A stretch of DNA of 64,000 nt. It comes from Clostridia bacterium. GTDB taxonomy: Bacteria > Bacillota > Clostridia > Oscillospirales > CAG-272. The translations under genes and the position numbers were made by a program. The notes below the pieces were generated by a model that worked only from the letters and a program-made list of their open reading frames with translations, did not search any database and was not told where the DNA came from. Of the stretch, positions 1-8,045 are shown piece by piece; positions within the stretch are counted from its first letter, which is position 1, and each line of letters begins with the position of its first letter. The stretch lies in the NCBI GenBank assembly GCA_017547755.1, contig JAFYOX010000061.1, positions 19,911 to 83,910 of the forward strand, given 5' to 3'.

Positions 1-613
1 CGTCGTTGCCGGGGATTACGTAGTCAGCGTCATCGGGGTCGCAGTTGGTGTCAACGATCGCAACAACCGGGATACCGAGCTTCTTGCATTCGAGAACTGC
101 GTTGTGTTCCTTGCGGGGGTCAACAATGAACACTGCAGCCGGGAGACCCTTCATGTTCTTGATACCGCCGAGGTTCTTGTTGAGGTTGTCCATTTCCTTG
201 AGGAGAGCAGCAACTTCCTTCTTGGGAAGCATTTCGAATACGCCGTCTTCCTTCATCTTTTCGAGAGAACGGAGTCTTTCGATAGAGGTACGGATGGTTC
301 TGTAGTTGGTGAGCATACCGCCGAGCCAACGGATGTTTACATAGTACATGCCGCAGCGTTCTGCTTCTTCGTGGATGGTGTCAGCAGCCTGCTTCTTGGT
401 ACCAACGAAGAGGATGTTGCCGCCTTCAGCAACGGTTTCACGAACGAACATGTAAGCTTCTTCGAACTTCTTGATGGTCTTCTGAAGGTCGATGATGTAA
501 ACGCCGTTTCTTTCGGTGAAGATGTATTCTGCCATCTTCGGGTTCCAGCGTCTGGTGTGGTGACCAAAGTGTACGCCTGCTTCGAGAAGCTGCTTGATAG
601 ATACGATAGACAT
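1..613 (-). CDS. rpsB: 30S ribosomal protein S2 (partial; C-terminus lies outside the window)
   Basis: Structural protein of the small ribosomal subunit. The minus strand encodes an S2 N-terminus starting [20 protein letters not shown], followed by the conserved segments [32 protein letters not shown] and VDTRKEHNAV. About 204 codons are visible and the frame runs off the left edge, so the last part of the usual ~230-260 residues is missing. The start is fixed by a strong AGGAGG site eight bases upstream. The usual partner tsf (EF-Ts) would lie to the left. A ~200-nt leader with a sigma-A promoter precedes it. Identification is near certain. Confidence 0.97.
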   Translation of the reverse strand, partial: MSIVSIKQLLEAGVHFGHHTRRWNPKMAEYIFTERNGVYIIDLQKTIKKFEEAYMFVRETVAEGGNILFVGTKKQAADTIHEEAERCGMYYVNIRWLGGMLTNYRTIRTSIERLRSLEKMKEDGVFEMLPKKEVAALLKEMDNLNKNLGGIKNMKGLPAAVFIVDPRKEHNAVLECKKLGIPVVAIVDTNCDPDDADYVIPGND

Positions 614-817
614 AGGAATGTCCTCCTTCGGTTTTTTTCCACCATGCCGCTCTTCGTTCTGCCGCCGTGTATTTTCGCGGAACTTCATCAGGTGAGACTC
701 TGCAGCCTGTCCTTTGCCGCGCCATGACCCGAAACTTTATCTTTCGGGCGTATTTGGCACCGGGCAGTCACTTCTACCGGCATGTGTGTTTTTTCGTACG
801 CCGAAATCAACGCACGT
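614..817 (-). promoter_or_regulatory. Long 5' leader of rpsB with hairpin (possible S2 autoregulatory leader)
   Basis: About 200 nt lie between the rpsB promoter and its start codon. The leader contains a 7-bp inverted repeat (CCCGAAA...TTTCGGG, about 727-747) and a purine-rich approach to the ribosome-binding site. Ribosomal-protein operons often carry leaders bound by their own product, so autoregulation by S2 is plausible. I do not recognise this as a described S2 leader class. Confidence 0.4.
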
Positions 818-823
818 GAAGTT

Positions 824-852
824 ATTATAACACATCCCGTATCAAAGTGCAA
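824..852 (-). promoter_or_regulatory. Sigma-A promoter of rpsB
   Basis: On the minus strand, TTGCAC (847-852) and TATAAT (824-829) are separated by 17 bp. The site points at rpsB and leaves a leader of about 200 nt. Confidence 0.75.
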
Positions 853-893
853 CTACATATTTTCATATTCACATAAAGTTTACAATTATTTTA

Positions 894-1211
894 TCAGAAC
901 AGCCAGCCGCCTTTTCTGCGCTTTTCCCTGCCGCATTTTTCCGCGCACGGCTCGCAGCAGAAGTTTTCCGGCATCTCAACAAGAACGGCGTCTTCCCCGA
1001 TGCAGACGATCTTTTCCCACGGGATGCGTACCGCGTTCCGTCCGCTGAAAACACCGAAAAGCTGTTCGGTCACGTAGACCGCGCAGATCTTTCCGCAGTC
1101 CGTGTCGATCTGGTAATCGCAGATGTAGCCGATCCGGCGGCCTCCGCAGGTATTGATGACATCCTTTTCACGAAGGTCCGATGTATTGATGAGCATATAT
1201 TCCTCCGCCAT
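894..1211 (-). CDS. YlmC/YmxH-family PRC-barrel protein
   Basis: Small (105 aa) PRC-barrel protein of the YlmC/YmxH type found in spore-forming Firmicutes; the molecular role is unclear. The visible core is SDLREKDVINTCGGRRIGYI, then a segment with alternating hydrophobics, VRIPWEKIVCIGEDAVLVE, and a Cys-containing basic tail (CCEPCAEKCGREKRRKGG). I start at the ATG at 1211 because the family begins just before the SDLREK motif; the frame stays open upstream, but that part covers a dispersed palindromic repeat and is unlikely to be translated. A TATAAT-like box lies 10-20 bases upstream. It is transcribed away from rpsB's leader and appears monocistronic. Confidence 0.8.
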   Translation of the reverse strand: MAEEYMLINTSDLREKDVINTCGGRRIGYICDYQIDTDCGKICAVYVTEQLFGVFSGRNAVRIPWEKIVCIGEDAVLVEMPENFCCEPCAEKCGREKRRKGGWLF

Positions 1212-1261
1212 GCTGAACTTTTCCTTATTATATATGCTAGCGCATCCCTTTATATCCGCAA

Positions 1262-1310
1262 TAATTTCAAGGAAAGAACGCGGGGAAACCTTTTGAACAA
1301 GGTTCCCCCG
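1262..1310 (-). repeat. Dispersed palindromic repeat, copy 1
   Basis: Inverted repeat GGGGAAACC...GGTTCCCCC around a loop of T/A, with a degenerate copy of the family tail on the minus-strand 3' side. It begins about 15 bases after the stop codon of the glycosidase-like gene ending at 1325, in sense orientation. Confidence 0.75.
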
Positions 1311-1324
1311 TATAATCATTCCGT

Positions 1325-2554
1325 TTATTTTGCAGTGATCAGCACGCCGCCGTTCGACTTCATTTCAAACGCATAGCTGCCGTCTTCACGCTTTGTAAGA
1401 GCCACTTCACCCTCGTTGGAGATCGCCCTGACATCGCGGTCGTCCGCACGGAAAGTCACGGTATAGGTCTTCGGAGCTGCATCCTTCGGGTCGTCCGAAC
1501 CGCAGATGAAGAGCGCGTATTCTTCGGTTTCCTTTCTGGATACCATCTGACCGACGAGGATCTCTTCGCCGTTTTCCGCACATACATCGGCAAATACGCC
1601 GGTATTCAGCGCGGCGATCGGCTTCTGATTCACCGCGTTCATCCATTCGGAGCCTTCGAAGCCGACGAAATGCGTGGAAACGCGGCGGTACTTCATATAC
1701 TCGTCCGCAAGAACGCGGATTTCGGCATTGACCTTCTTCAGCTTGTCATACTGTTCGGTCTTTTCGCCATTGGCGTCAAGCACCTGATTGTGCCACCAGC
1801 CGGCAGTATAGCATGCCCACGTGATATTTTCCGCACCGAATGCCATCGCGGAGAACGCCTGATAGCGGAGCTGATTTTCGGTGATCCATTCTTCCGGACG
1901 GCTGGAGTTGACCTGCAGAACGATCCACATGCTGCGGCCGGTATTGCGTGCCGCATCCGCAACGATGCGCAGATTTTCGAGCGCGCCGGTCACGGAAGCC
2001 GCGTACATATAATAGTCGTAACAGATGTAGTCGGAGCCGACGTATTCGCAGTACTTGTCAATATGTTCCGCGTAGGTCGGCGTACCGAGCTGATTGACCG
2101 TTTCTTCCGCATTGTTCTGCGAAACGGACGCATAGTTCGGATACAGGTTGAGGTATGCAAACTGGTTCGGGAAATGCTGATCCATGTAGCGCATTACCTT
2201 GCCGTAATGCGGGAAATCGAGCGCAGACGGTTCGTCACCGGCGTCAATCGACCAGATCGCCGGATGATCAGTGAAATTTTTCGCTGCCGCCACGTATTTT
2301 TCAATGGGATTGTTCGCCGCCATCTGTCCGGCGTTGTTGCCGTCGCCGCCCCACCATCCGGGAACGATGCCGCTGACGATCGCGCCGACGCTGTATTTTT
2401 CGAACAGATCAAGGGTCGGCTTGTCGTAATTCATGCAGATGACGAAATCGATGCCGCATTCGCGGAGGTCACGCACATGATCTTCGGTGCGTGCGTACGG
2501 CTGAAGATGATATACGCCGATGTTCAGGCGTTCACGGTTCATACGTTTGTTCAT
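1325..2554 (-). CDS. TIM-barrel glycoside-hydrolase-like protein (paralogue A)
   Basis: A 409-aa cytoplasmic protein with a clan-A glycosidase look: an N-terminal strand (RLNIGVYHLQPY), repeated beta/alpha units, and a SIDAGDEPSAL segment where D107-E108-P109 sits at the position of the usual acid/base glutamate after strand 4. A small beta-rich C-terminal domain follows from about residue 310. No signal peptide, so it probably acts on imported oligosaccharides. Start at 2554 follows AGGAGG; an upstream in-frame ATG overlaps the preceding gene. It lies 20 bases after a gene of similar plan (ending at 2575), forming an operon. No exact GH family recognised; substrate unknown. Confidence 0.6.
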   Translation of the reverse strand: MNKRMNRERLNIGVYHLQPYARTEDHVRDLRECGIDFVICMNYDKPTLDLFEKYSVGAIVSGIVPGWWGGDGNNAGQMAANNPIEKYVAAAKNFTDHPAIWSIDAGDEPSALDFPHYGKVMRYMDQHFPNQFAYLNLYPNYASVSQNNAEETVNQLGTPTYAEHIDKYCEYVGSDYICYDYYMYAASVTGALENLRIVADAARNTGRSMWIVLQVNSSRPEEWITENQLRYQAFSAMAFGAENITWACYTAGWWHNQVLDANGEKTEQYDKLKKVNAEIRVLADEYMKYRRVSTHFVGFEGSEWMNAVNQKPIAALNTGVFADVCAENGEEILVGQMVSRKETEEYALFICGSDDPKDAAPKTYTVTFRADDRDVRAISNEGEVALTKREDGSYAFEMKSNGGVLITAK

Positions 2555-2574
2555 GGTATCCTCCTGCTGAAAAA

Positions 2575-3852
2575 TCAAAGGTTCTTTTCAAGACGGTATT
2601 CGATGGTATACGGTTCTTCTGCCGCAGACTGTACGCGGACGAGCACCGCATCCCCTGCCGCAAGGTCAAACGAGAAGGAAGCGCCTTCCCCATCCCTGAG
2701 TTCCTGACGTCCGGTCGCACGGCTGACACTGTACAGACGAACATTTTCCTTGAACTTCAGTTCGACGGTCTTCGCGCTGTCGAAATCGCGGTTGAGAACG
2801 AGCAGATAGATATTTCCGTAAGCATCTTCGAATTCACCGACGGAAACACGGTCCGCAAGTTCACCGCAGAGCACCGCGCTGTCCGCGATATTGTCGCGGA
2901 AGTCGTCGTAATACGGATAATCCGCAAGAAGATCGGCGCTGTGGAAGACGTAACGGTTTTCAAGTGCCATCAGCGTATTGCCGAGACGGCGGAATTCACC
3001 GTGGATTTCCTTCTGTTCTTCGAAGAACTGTCCGCGGCTGCCGTCGCCGTTGATGACGGAGCCGACTGCGGTGAACTGCTGAAGCCCCTTCACACCGTAC
3101 ATTGCCGCTGCATACATCAGCATCCGCACCATCGGGAATTCGAACTTCTTATATTTATAAAGGTTCATTCCCTGATAATAGAACCACAGCGGCATCTGAT
3201 ATTCGCGTCCGATCTGGCGCATGAGTCCGAGGTCACACCACATCAGCGAATCGTCGAGCTGCTTTTCGTCGGTGTACCAGCGGAGTCCGATGGGATAGAA
3301 GTCAAGCGAGAGCTGCGGCGGATCGATGATCTCTGCATAGCGGCGCAGATATGCCGGAAATTCGCCGTTTTCCCATGTATACTTCGTGTTGTAGCTGGGG
3401 ATCGCCACGGTAAACGGCAGTCTCGCCGGGTCTTCCTTCTGGAAGAGATCCATCTGATACCGCGTTTCGACGAGCTGATCCTCCACGTACGGTTCGTCCC
3501 AGACGTAGTAGCCGGCTACGCATTTCCACGGACGCAGTTCGTCCGCCAGCTTCCGTGCCACGGACGGCGCGATGTGGCGTTCGAGATTGCGTTCCTGCAT
3601 GCCGCCGAACACGGAGAAATCCTGGTACAGCAGAGGCAGATTCAGTTCTTCGCAGATCCGCAGAGCCTCCTGCGCGTGTTCATGGCTCGCCCAGCCGAGT
3701 TCGACCATGTTGAATCCGGCGTCCGCACAGTTTTCCAGCGCGTCGCGCATACTGTCCCCGTGTGCAGCAAACGTGGAGAGGATGAAATTATCCTGGAACC
3801 ACAGTCTGCGCGGATTTCCGATCGGGTACCGCTTCAAAATCCGATGTTCCAT
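2575..3852 (-). CDS. TIM-barrel glycoside-hydrolase-like protein (paralogue B)
   Basis: A 425-aa protein with the same architecture as its downstream neighbour. An N-terminal (beta/alpha) barrel contains GFNMVELGWASHEHA and YYVWDEPYVED (D119-E120-P121, the same DEP motif), an aromatic stretch WFYYQGMNLYKYKKFEFP, and a C-terminal beta-sandwich-like domain from about residue 320. The DEP motif follows an RPWK-x-VAGYY strand, which supports an acid/base glutamate. No signal peptide. A GGAG site precedes the ATG. It is the first gene of the pair and a dispersed repeat lies just upstream. Function inferred as sugar-active; substrate not identifiable. Confidence 0.55.
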   Translation of the reverse strand: MEHRILKRYPIGNPRRLWFQDNFILSTFAAHGDSMRDALENCADAGFNMVELGWASHEHAQEALRICEELNLPLLYQDFSVFGGMQERNLERHIAPSVARKLADELRPWKCVAGYYVWDEPYVEDQLVETRYQMDLFQKEDPARLPFTVAIPSYNTKYTWENGEFPAYLRRYAEIIDPPQLSLDFYPIGLRWYTDEKQLDDSLMWCDLGLMRQIGREYQMPLWFYYQGMNLYKYKKFEFPMVRMLMYAAAMYGVKGLQQFTAVGSVINGDGSRGQFFEEQKEIHGEFRRLGNTLMALENRYVFHSADLLADYPYYDDFRDNIADSAVLCGELADRVSVGEFEDAYGNIYLLVLNRDFDSAKTVELKFKENVRLYSVSRATGRQELRDGEGASFSFDLAAGDAVLVRVQSAAEEPYTIEYRLEKNL

Positions 3853-3881
3853 ATGTACTCCTTTCTTTTGTAAAAGGAAAT

Positions 3882-3934
3882 GCGGGTAAAACTTTTTGAA
3901 AAAAGTTTTCCCCGCACCCCTTTCAAAAACTTTT
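3882..3934 (+). repeat. Dispersed palindromic repeat, copy 2
   Basis: Arms GCGGGTAAAACTTTTT and AAAAAGTTTTCCCCGC followed on the plus strand by the conserved tail ACCCCTTTCAAAAACTTTT. It sits between two minus-strand genes, so unlike most copies it is antisense to its neighbours. Confidence 0.85.
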
Positions 3935-4048
3935 AACCAAATATATCAACAAAGTTTTGTGCAGATTGTTCGATTTGCAATTTCTTGATCCTGTTTTCAC
4001 AGGCGGAAAGTTTCTGTCGGTGTTTTCCTCACCGGTTACTTCATCAAC

Positions 4049-5140
4049 TTAAAATTCCGCCTTGATTTCCGTCGGAACGACTGCGGGCTGGCGTTCGTAG
4101 GGAGATTCGATCGCTACGGGCGCGTTGCTGCGGCTGCTCTTCTGGAAGGACAGCATGATTTCAAGAACGTGGAGCTGCTGCATATAGTTTGCACGGTGGA
4201 GACGACCTTCTTCCATGGCGTCAACCATTTCGGAGAGACCGAGCGCACGGCTGTTGACCGTGAAGCCGGGAACGAGATCCACCTTTTCGTACGGCGCACC
4301 GCCGCGCTTGATCGTTACTTCACCGCCGAAGGTGTTCGGGTCGGGTACGTGAATCGAGCCGGTTTCGCCGTAAATTTCAATAAATTCGTTGCGGTCGGTG
4401 TAGCTGTCGAAGGATACCGTCAGCGATGCAACCGCGCCGGACTTGAAGCGGATCGCACCGGTGGAGAACGTATCGACTTCAACATCGATTACTTCACCCT
4501 TGTGGGGTTCGCTGCCGATCACACGCTGCGGGAAGGAAATACGGCCGTATGCCATAACGGAATCTGCCTGACCGAGCAGGTTTACGAGCGTGGTAACGTA
4601 ATACGGGCCCATATCGAGCATGGGACCGCCGCCGTTCTTGTAGAAGAATTCCGGGTCCGGATGCCAGCCTTCAGGACCTCTGCCGAGGAAGAACACGTTT
4701 GCGCCGACGATCTTACCGATCGCGCCTTCATCGATAAGACGGCGTGCCGTCTGGATACCAGCACCCATAAAGGTATCCGGTGCGCCGCCGAGGTACAGAT
4801 TCTTTTCCTGTGCCAGAGCAACGAGTTCCTTCGCCTTTTCGAGATCGGTCGCAAGCGGCTTTTCGGAATATACGTGCTTGCCGGCAAGAAGAGCTGCCTT
4901 GGTTACACCGTAATGGTCGTTCGGACGGGTGATGTTCAGTACGATGTCCACTTCGGGATCGGCGAACAGTTCGTACATATCCTTGTAAATCTTCGTTACG
5001 CCGTACGCCGCTGCCTGATTTTCCGCCTTTTCACGCACAAGGTCGCAGACACCCGCTACTTCCAGATTACGGAACGTCTTGGTAATGTTCGACAGATAGA
5101 TACCGCTGATGTTCCCGCATCCAACAAATCCGATTTTCAT
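4049..5140 (-). CDS. Gfo/Idh/MocA-family NAD(P)-dependent oxidoreductase
   Basis: A 363-aa sugar or cyclitol dehydrogenase-type enzyme. The N-terminal Rossmann fold begins MKIGFVGCGNISGIYLSNI (GxGxxx nucleotide motif), followed by VCDLVREKAE, the diagnostic YSEKPLATDLEKAK (EKP lysine) and the family's C-terminal beta-sheet domain from about residue 125 (GGGPMLDMGPYYVTTLVNLLG). Length is standard. It probably oxidises or reduces a sugar hydroxyl, which fits the neighbouring glycosidase-like genes. It is monocistronic, with a plausible promoter at 5166-5195 and no clear terminator before the repeat at 3882. Exact substrate cannot be read. Confidence 0.88.
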   Translation of the reverse strand: MKIGFVGCGNISGIYLSNITKTFRNLEVAGVCDLVREKAENQAAAYGVTKIYKDMYELFADPEVDIVLNITRPNDHYGVTKAALLAGKHVYSEKPLATDLEKAKELVALAQEKNLYLGGAPDTFMGAGIQTARRLIDEGAIGKIVGANVFFLGRGPEGWHPDPEFFYKNGGGPMLDMGPYYVTTLVNLLGQADSVMAYGRISFPQRVIGSEPHKGEVIDVEVDTFSTGAIRFKSGAVASLTVSFDSYTDRNEFIEIYGETGSIHVPDPNTFGGEVTIKRGGAPYEKVDLVPGFTVNSRALGLSEMVDAMEEGRLHRANYMQQLHVLEIMLSFQKSSRSNAPVAIESPYERQPAVVPTEIKAEF

Positions 5141-5165
5141 GATTTACCTCCGGTAAAATGTTTGA

Positions 5166-5195
5166 AATATAATCATACAAACAACGGAAAAGCAA
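5166..5195 (-). promoter_or_regulatory. Probable promoter of the Gfo/Idh/MocA gene
   Basis: Minus strand TTGCTT (5190-5195) and TATATT (5166-5171) with an 18-bp spacer, 25 bases before the start codon. Confidence 0.45.
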
Positions 5196-5237
5196 AAATT
5201 TCCCGTAATTTGTAAAATCATATTATTTGAGCTCTTA

Positions 5238-5276
5238 CCAAAACAGACCCGCACATAAGGTACGGGTCTGTAGTTT
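5238..5276 (-). terminator. Rho-independent terminator after the solute-binding lipoprotein gene
   Basis: A 9-bp perfect stem (ACAGACCCG / CGGGTCTGT, 5243-5271) followed on the minus strand by TTTTGG, 40 bases downstream of the stop at 5313. Confidence 0.65.
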
Positions 5277-5312
5277 TGATGGAGCTGTATTTTTCGGAAA
5301 ACGCCGACGGTA

Positions 5313-7013
5313 TTAGCCCGCAGGATAGTTTTCGTCGTACCATGCGCCGTAGATGGACGCGATGGAATTTTCGTTTTCTTCGGTGTCAAGGAGAGAATTG
5401 ATGAGTTCGTTGTCCTTGATTTCCTTCTTGATCGCGTCAACGGTGGTCTTCCATTCAGCGAACGGAGTAGCATCGATGGTCGCCTTGTACTGCTTGGAAA
5501 GTTCAGCAAGTTCAGCAAGCTGAGCCTTGTTAGCATCGTTCACATAGCCGGTAAACTTCATGTACGGGCTGGAGATGGAGTCGATGTTCTGCTGCTTACC
5601 GTATGCCCAGTAATCCATGGAGATGCCTTCGCCCGGGTAGGTCATGTAAACGTTACCGGTCTTGACGATATCCATCTGGTAGTCGTCGCTGAGGATGGTG
5701 ATGGTTTCCTTGGTGTCTTCATCATCATAATCCCAGTGAACGCCCTGTGCACCGTACTGAAGAATGGTACGGATATCGGAGCTGGTGTTCAGGTAAGTGA
5801 GAACTTCCATGGAACGGGAAAGGCTCTTGGAGTAGGAGCTTACTGCGAACATGGAACCGTAAGCATCTTCTTCAGTCATCATCGGCTTGGAGTAGATGTT
5901 TACGTAGTATTCGTCTTCGTACTGTTCTACGATGGAAGCGTCGCCGGAGATTACGCCGACTGCGAACTTTTCGCCTTCGTCAACCTTACCGTCGCCGATG
6001 TAGCCGAGTTCGGAGAGTTCCTTCATCATACCAACGGTGTTGATGTATACGTTGGTGGAGAAGATGCTCTTCGGAGCAGCCTTTACATTGTAGGACATGG
6101 TATTGGTGATCTGGGAAGCGAGAACGGACCATTCGTTCGGGTCTTCGCCCCAGTAAACCATGTTGAACGCTTCAACTTCGCCAAGAAGAGGAGTTACATC
6201 TTCAACGCCGTTGTCAACCTGATAGCCCATATCCTTGATGAAGTCCTGGCACTTCAGGAAGGTGCTGAGATCCTTCGGGTTGTAGTCATACTTTTCAACG
6301 AGTTCCTTGTTTACAAGGAAGTACTGATATTCACCAACCGGATGGTTGTTCGGGATCGCATAAGTACCGCTTACGTTTGCAAGGGTGAGGTAGGTGGGAT
6401 AAATATAGGTCTTGAGGATCTTGGAGTTGCCGCTCAGTTCGCCGTCGAGCTGCTGGATCTGTTCGTTTTCAATGTAACGGAGGTAGTTGTCGTAACCCTG
6501 AACAAGGAAGATGTCCAGCTGGTTTGCGCCGACTTCCGGATACTTGATAACGCTGATACCGAGTTCGTTGACGATGGTTTCTTCTTCAGCGGGTGCTTCA
6601 GTGGTTTCTTCTTCGGTTTCTTCTACAGTGATACCCTGAGCCTTGAGTTCCTTGAGTTCCTTTCTCTTGCGTTCCGCTTCTTCTTCTTCAGCGATGAGCG
6701 CAGCAGCAATACGGTCAAGTTCACCATCGATGGTTTCCTGGTACTTGTCTTCCGGAATTGCCTTGAGTTCGATTGCAGTGTCGAACTTTGCCTGAGTCAG
6801 ACGGTTGATCTGAGCTTCAGCGAGTTCGATTGCTTCTTCGGTGGTATTCTTGCTGGTAGGCAGCCACAGGGAAAGAGTCATGGAAATACGAGCTGCTTCT
6901 TCAGTATCCGCAGTTGCTTCAACGTCTTCTTCCGTTGCCTGAGAGGAACAACCGGTGAAAGAACCGAGAGCAAGCATCATGGCAAGCAGCAGGGTTGTGA
7001 GCTTTTTATTCAT
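5313..7013 (-). CDS. Extracellular solute-binding lipoprotein (ABC family 1-like), orphan
   Basis: A 566-aa lipoprotein: MNKKLTTLLLAMMLALGSFTGC gives a signal peptide with lipobox and lipidated C22. An acidic, partly coiled segment (about residues 95-160, many Glu/Lys and EETTEAPAEEE) interrupts the N-terminal domain before a family-1-type binding region (EVGANQLDIFLVQGYDNYLR onward; C-terminal EWKTTVDAIKKE). Likely a sugar-binding receptor, but no permease or ATPase is adjacent, so it may share a transporter encoded elsewhere. Start set by a GAGGAGG site; an in-frame extension upstream has no signal-peptide logic. It has its own strong promoter and terminator. Confidence 0.75.
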   Translation of the reverse strand: MNKKLTTLLLAMMLALGSFTGCSSQATEEDVEATADTEEAARISMTLSLWLPTSKNTTEEAIELAEAQINRLTQAKFDTAIELKAIPEDKYQETIDGELDRIAAALIAEEEEAERKRKELKELKAQGITVEETEEETTEAPAEEETIVNELGISVIKYPEVGANQLDIFLVQGYDNYLRYIENEQIQQLDGELSGNSKILKTYIYPTYLTLANVSGTYAIPNNHPVGEYQYFLVNKELVEKYDYNPKDLSTFLKCQDFIKDMGYQVDNGVEDVTPLLGEVEAFNMVYWGEDPNEWSVLASQITNTMSYNVKAAPKSIFSTNVYINTVGMMKELSELGYIGDGKVDEGEKFAVGVISGDASIVEQYEDEYYVNIYSKPMMTEEDAYGSMFAVSSYSKSLSRSMEVLTYLNTSSDIRTILQYGAQGVHWDYDDEDTKETITILSDDYQMDIVKTGNVYMTYPGEGISMDYWAYGKQQNIDSISSPYMKFTGYVNDANKAQLAELAELSKQYKATIDATPFAEWKTTVDAIKKEIKDNELINSLLDTEENENSIASIYGAWYDENYPAG

Positions 7014-7082
7014 TAGGGAATCCTCCTCTATCAATTCTTTGGGTCTCTCTGCCAAAAAAATTGCCCATAAAATTCTTACATT

Positions 7083-7111
7083 ATTGTACACGATAATCTT
7101 CAATATGTCAA
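7083..7111 (-). promoter_or_regulatory. Sigma-A promoter of the solute-binding lipoprotein gene
   Basis: Minus strand TTGACA (7106-7111) and TACAAT (7083-7088), 17-bp spacer, about 70 bases before the start codon. Confidence 0.8.
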
Positions 7112-7297
7112 GCATTTTTTCATGGAATCCCTTCCATAAAAACGCTTTTTTCGCTCCGGTATTTTTTCAGCATCGATAATTTTTTGTGCAAGCACCCCAA
7201 ATACACAGTTTTGTATTTGTGGAATGTGACTTTTTTCTTGTATGTTTGCTACAACTGATCCGTCTTTAAAATAGTCAAATAATCTATTTTTCTCAAA

Positions 7298-8026
7298 TCA
7301 GCTGTTCGTGCGGCGTCCGGCATCCCAGCGTGCGCGGGGTTCTTCGGACTCAGCGTCCGTATCTTCCGTTTCCGCCGTTTCTTCTTCCGCAGCGGGTTCT
7401 CCGTTGTCCTGTGACGCGATCTCCTCCATAAGTTCCATCACGGAAAGGACTTCGTCGAGCGCAAGGCCGGTATCCTCCGCGATCTCCTCGGGAGTGGCTT
7501 CCCTGCCGAGTTTTTCCTCGAGGACCATATCACTGCGTGAAATGGTATTCAGCAGTTCGGTGAGATGCGCGGGAATTTCTCCGGTCATTTCCGCGTCCGC
7601 CACGGCAAATTCCAGCGCATCGACGACGCAGCCGGCAGCATGGAGGCGGAAATCGCCGTCTTCGGACGAGTAGGTTTCCGCCGCTCCGACCAGACCGAGG
7701 CTTCCTTCCTGCAGAAGATCGAGGAAGGTCACGCCGCGTCCGATGTAGCGCTTTGCCGCGCAGACAACGATGCGCATCAGTCCTTCGATCAGATCGGCTT
7801 TTGCAGCCGGATCGCTGTCGAGGCGGGATGCGAGATGTGCCGCGCCGTCCGCGTCAAGCGCGGGAAGAGAGGCGATCTCGGAGAGGAAATTCTTCGCATG
7901 GCGGTTGAGATTCACGCCTTCCTGCGTGAGCATCATCTCCATATCGCCGTACGAAGGGATCAGTTCGGATTCAAAAACGATGTCTTCCGCAAGTTCCGCG
8001 GAGACGGGACCGATGTCGTGATTCAT
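7298..8026 (-). CDS. Sigma-70-like protein lacking region 4
   Basis: A 242-aa protein immediately downstream (19 bases) of rpoD. It retains a recognisable sigma region 2 core (RRV-like IVVCAAKRYIGRGVTFLDLLQEGSLGLVGAAETY, about residues 85-120) and a region 3-like helix-turn-helix (EEKLGREATPEEIAEDTGL, about 170-190). The aromatic -10 melting and recognition segment of RpoD ([17 protein letters not shown]) is replaced by HAAGCVVDALEFAVADA, and region 4 is absent; the C-terminus is an acidic tail (EPAAEEETAETED) ending in RRTNS. It therefore cannot read a -35 box in the usual way. It may bind core polymerase without promoter recognition, or be a degrading duplicate. Co-transcribed with dnaG-rpoD. 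Confidence 0.65.
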   Translation of the reverse strand: MNHDIGPVSAELAEDIVFESELIPSYGDMEMMLTQEGVNLNRHAKNFLSEIASLPALDADGAAHLASRLDSDPAAKADLIEGLMRIVVCAAKRYIGRGVTFLDLLQEGSLGLVGAAETYSSEDGDFRLHAAGCVVDALEFAVADAEMTGEIPAHLTELLNTISRSDMVLEEKLGREATPEEIAEDTGLALDEVLSVMELMEEIASQDNGEPAAEEETAETEDTDAESEEPRARWDAGRRTNS

Positions 8027-8045
8027 CCGTTTCCTCCGTTTTCCG

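Noticed and set aside
7197-7220. Hairpin CAAATACA...TGTATTTG as terminator of the sigma-like gene
   Set aside because: Stem is AT-rich and no T-run follows on the minus strand; could be a weak element at best.
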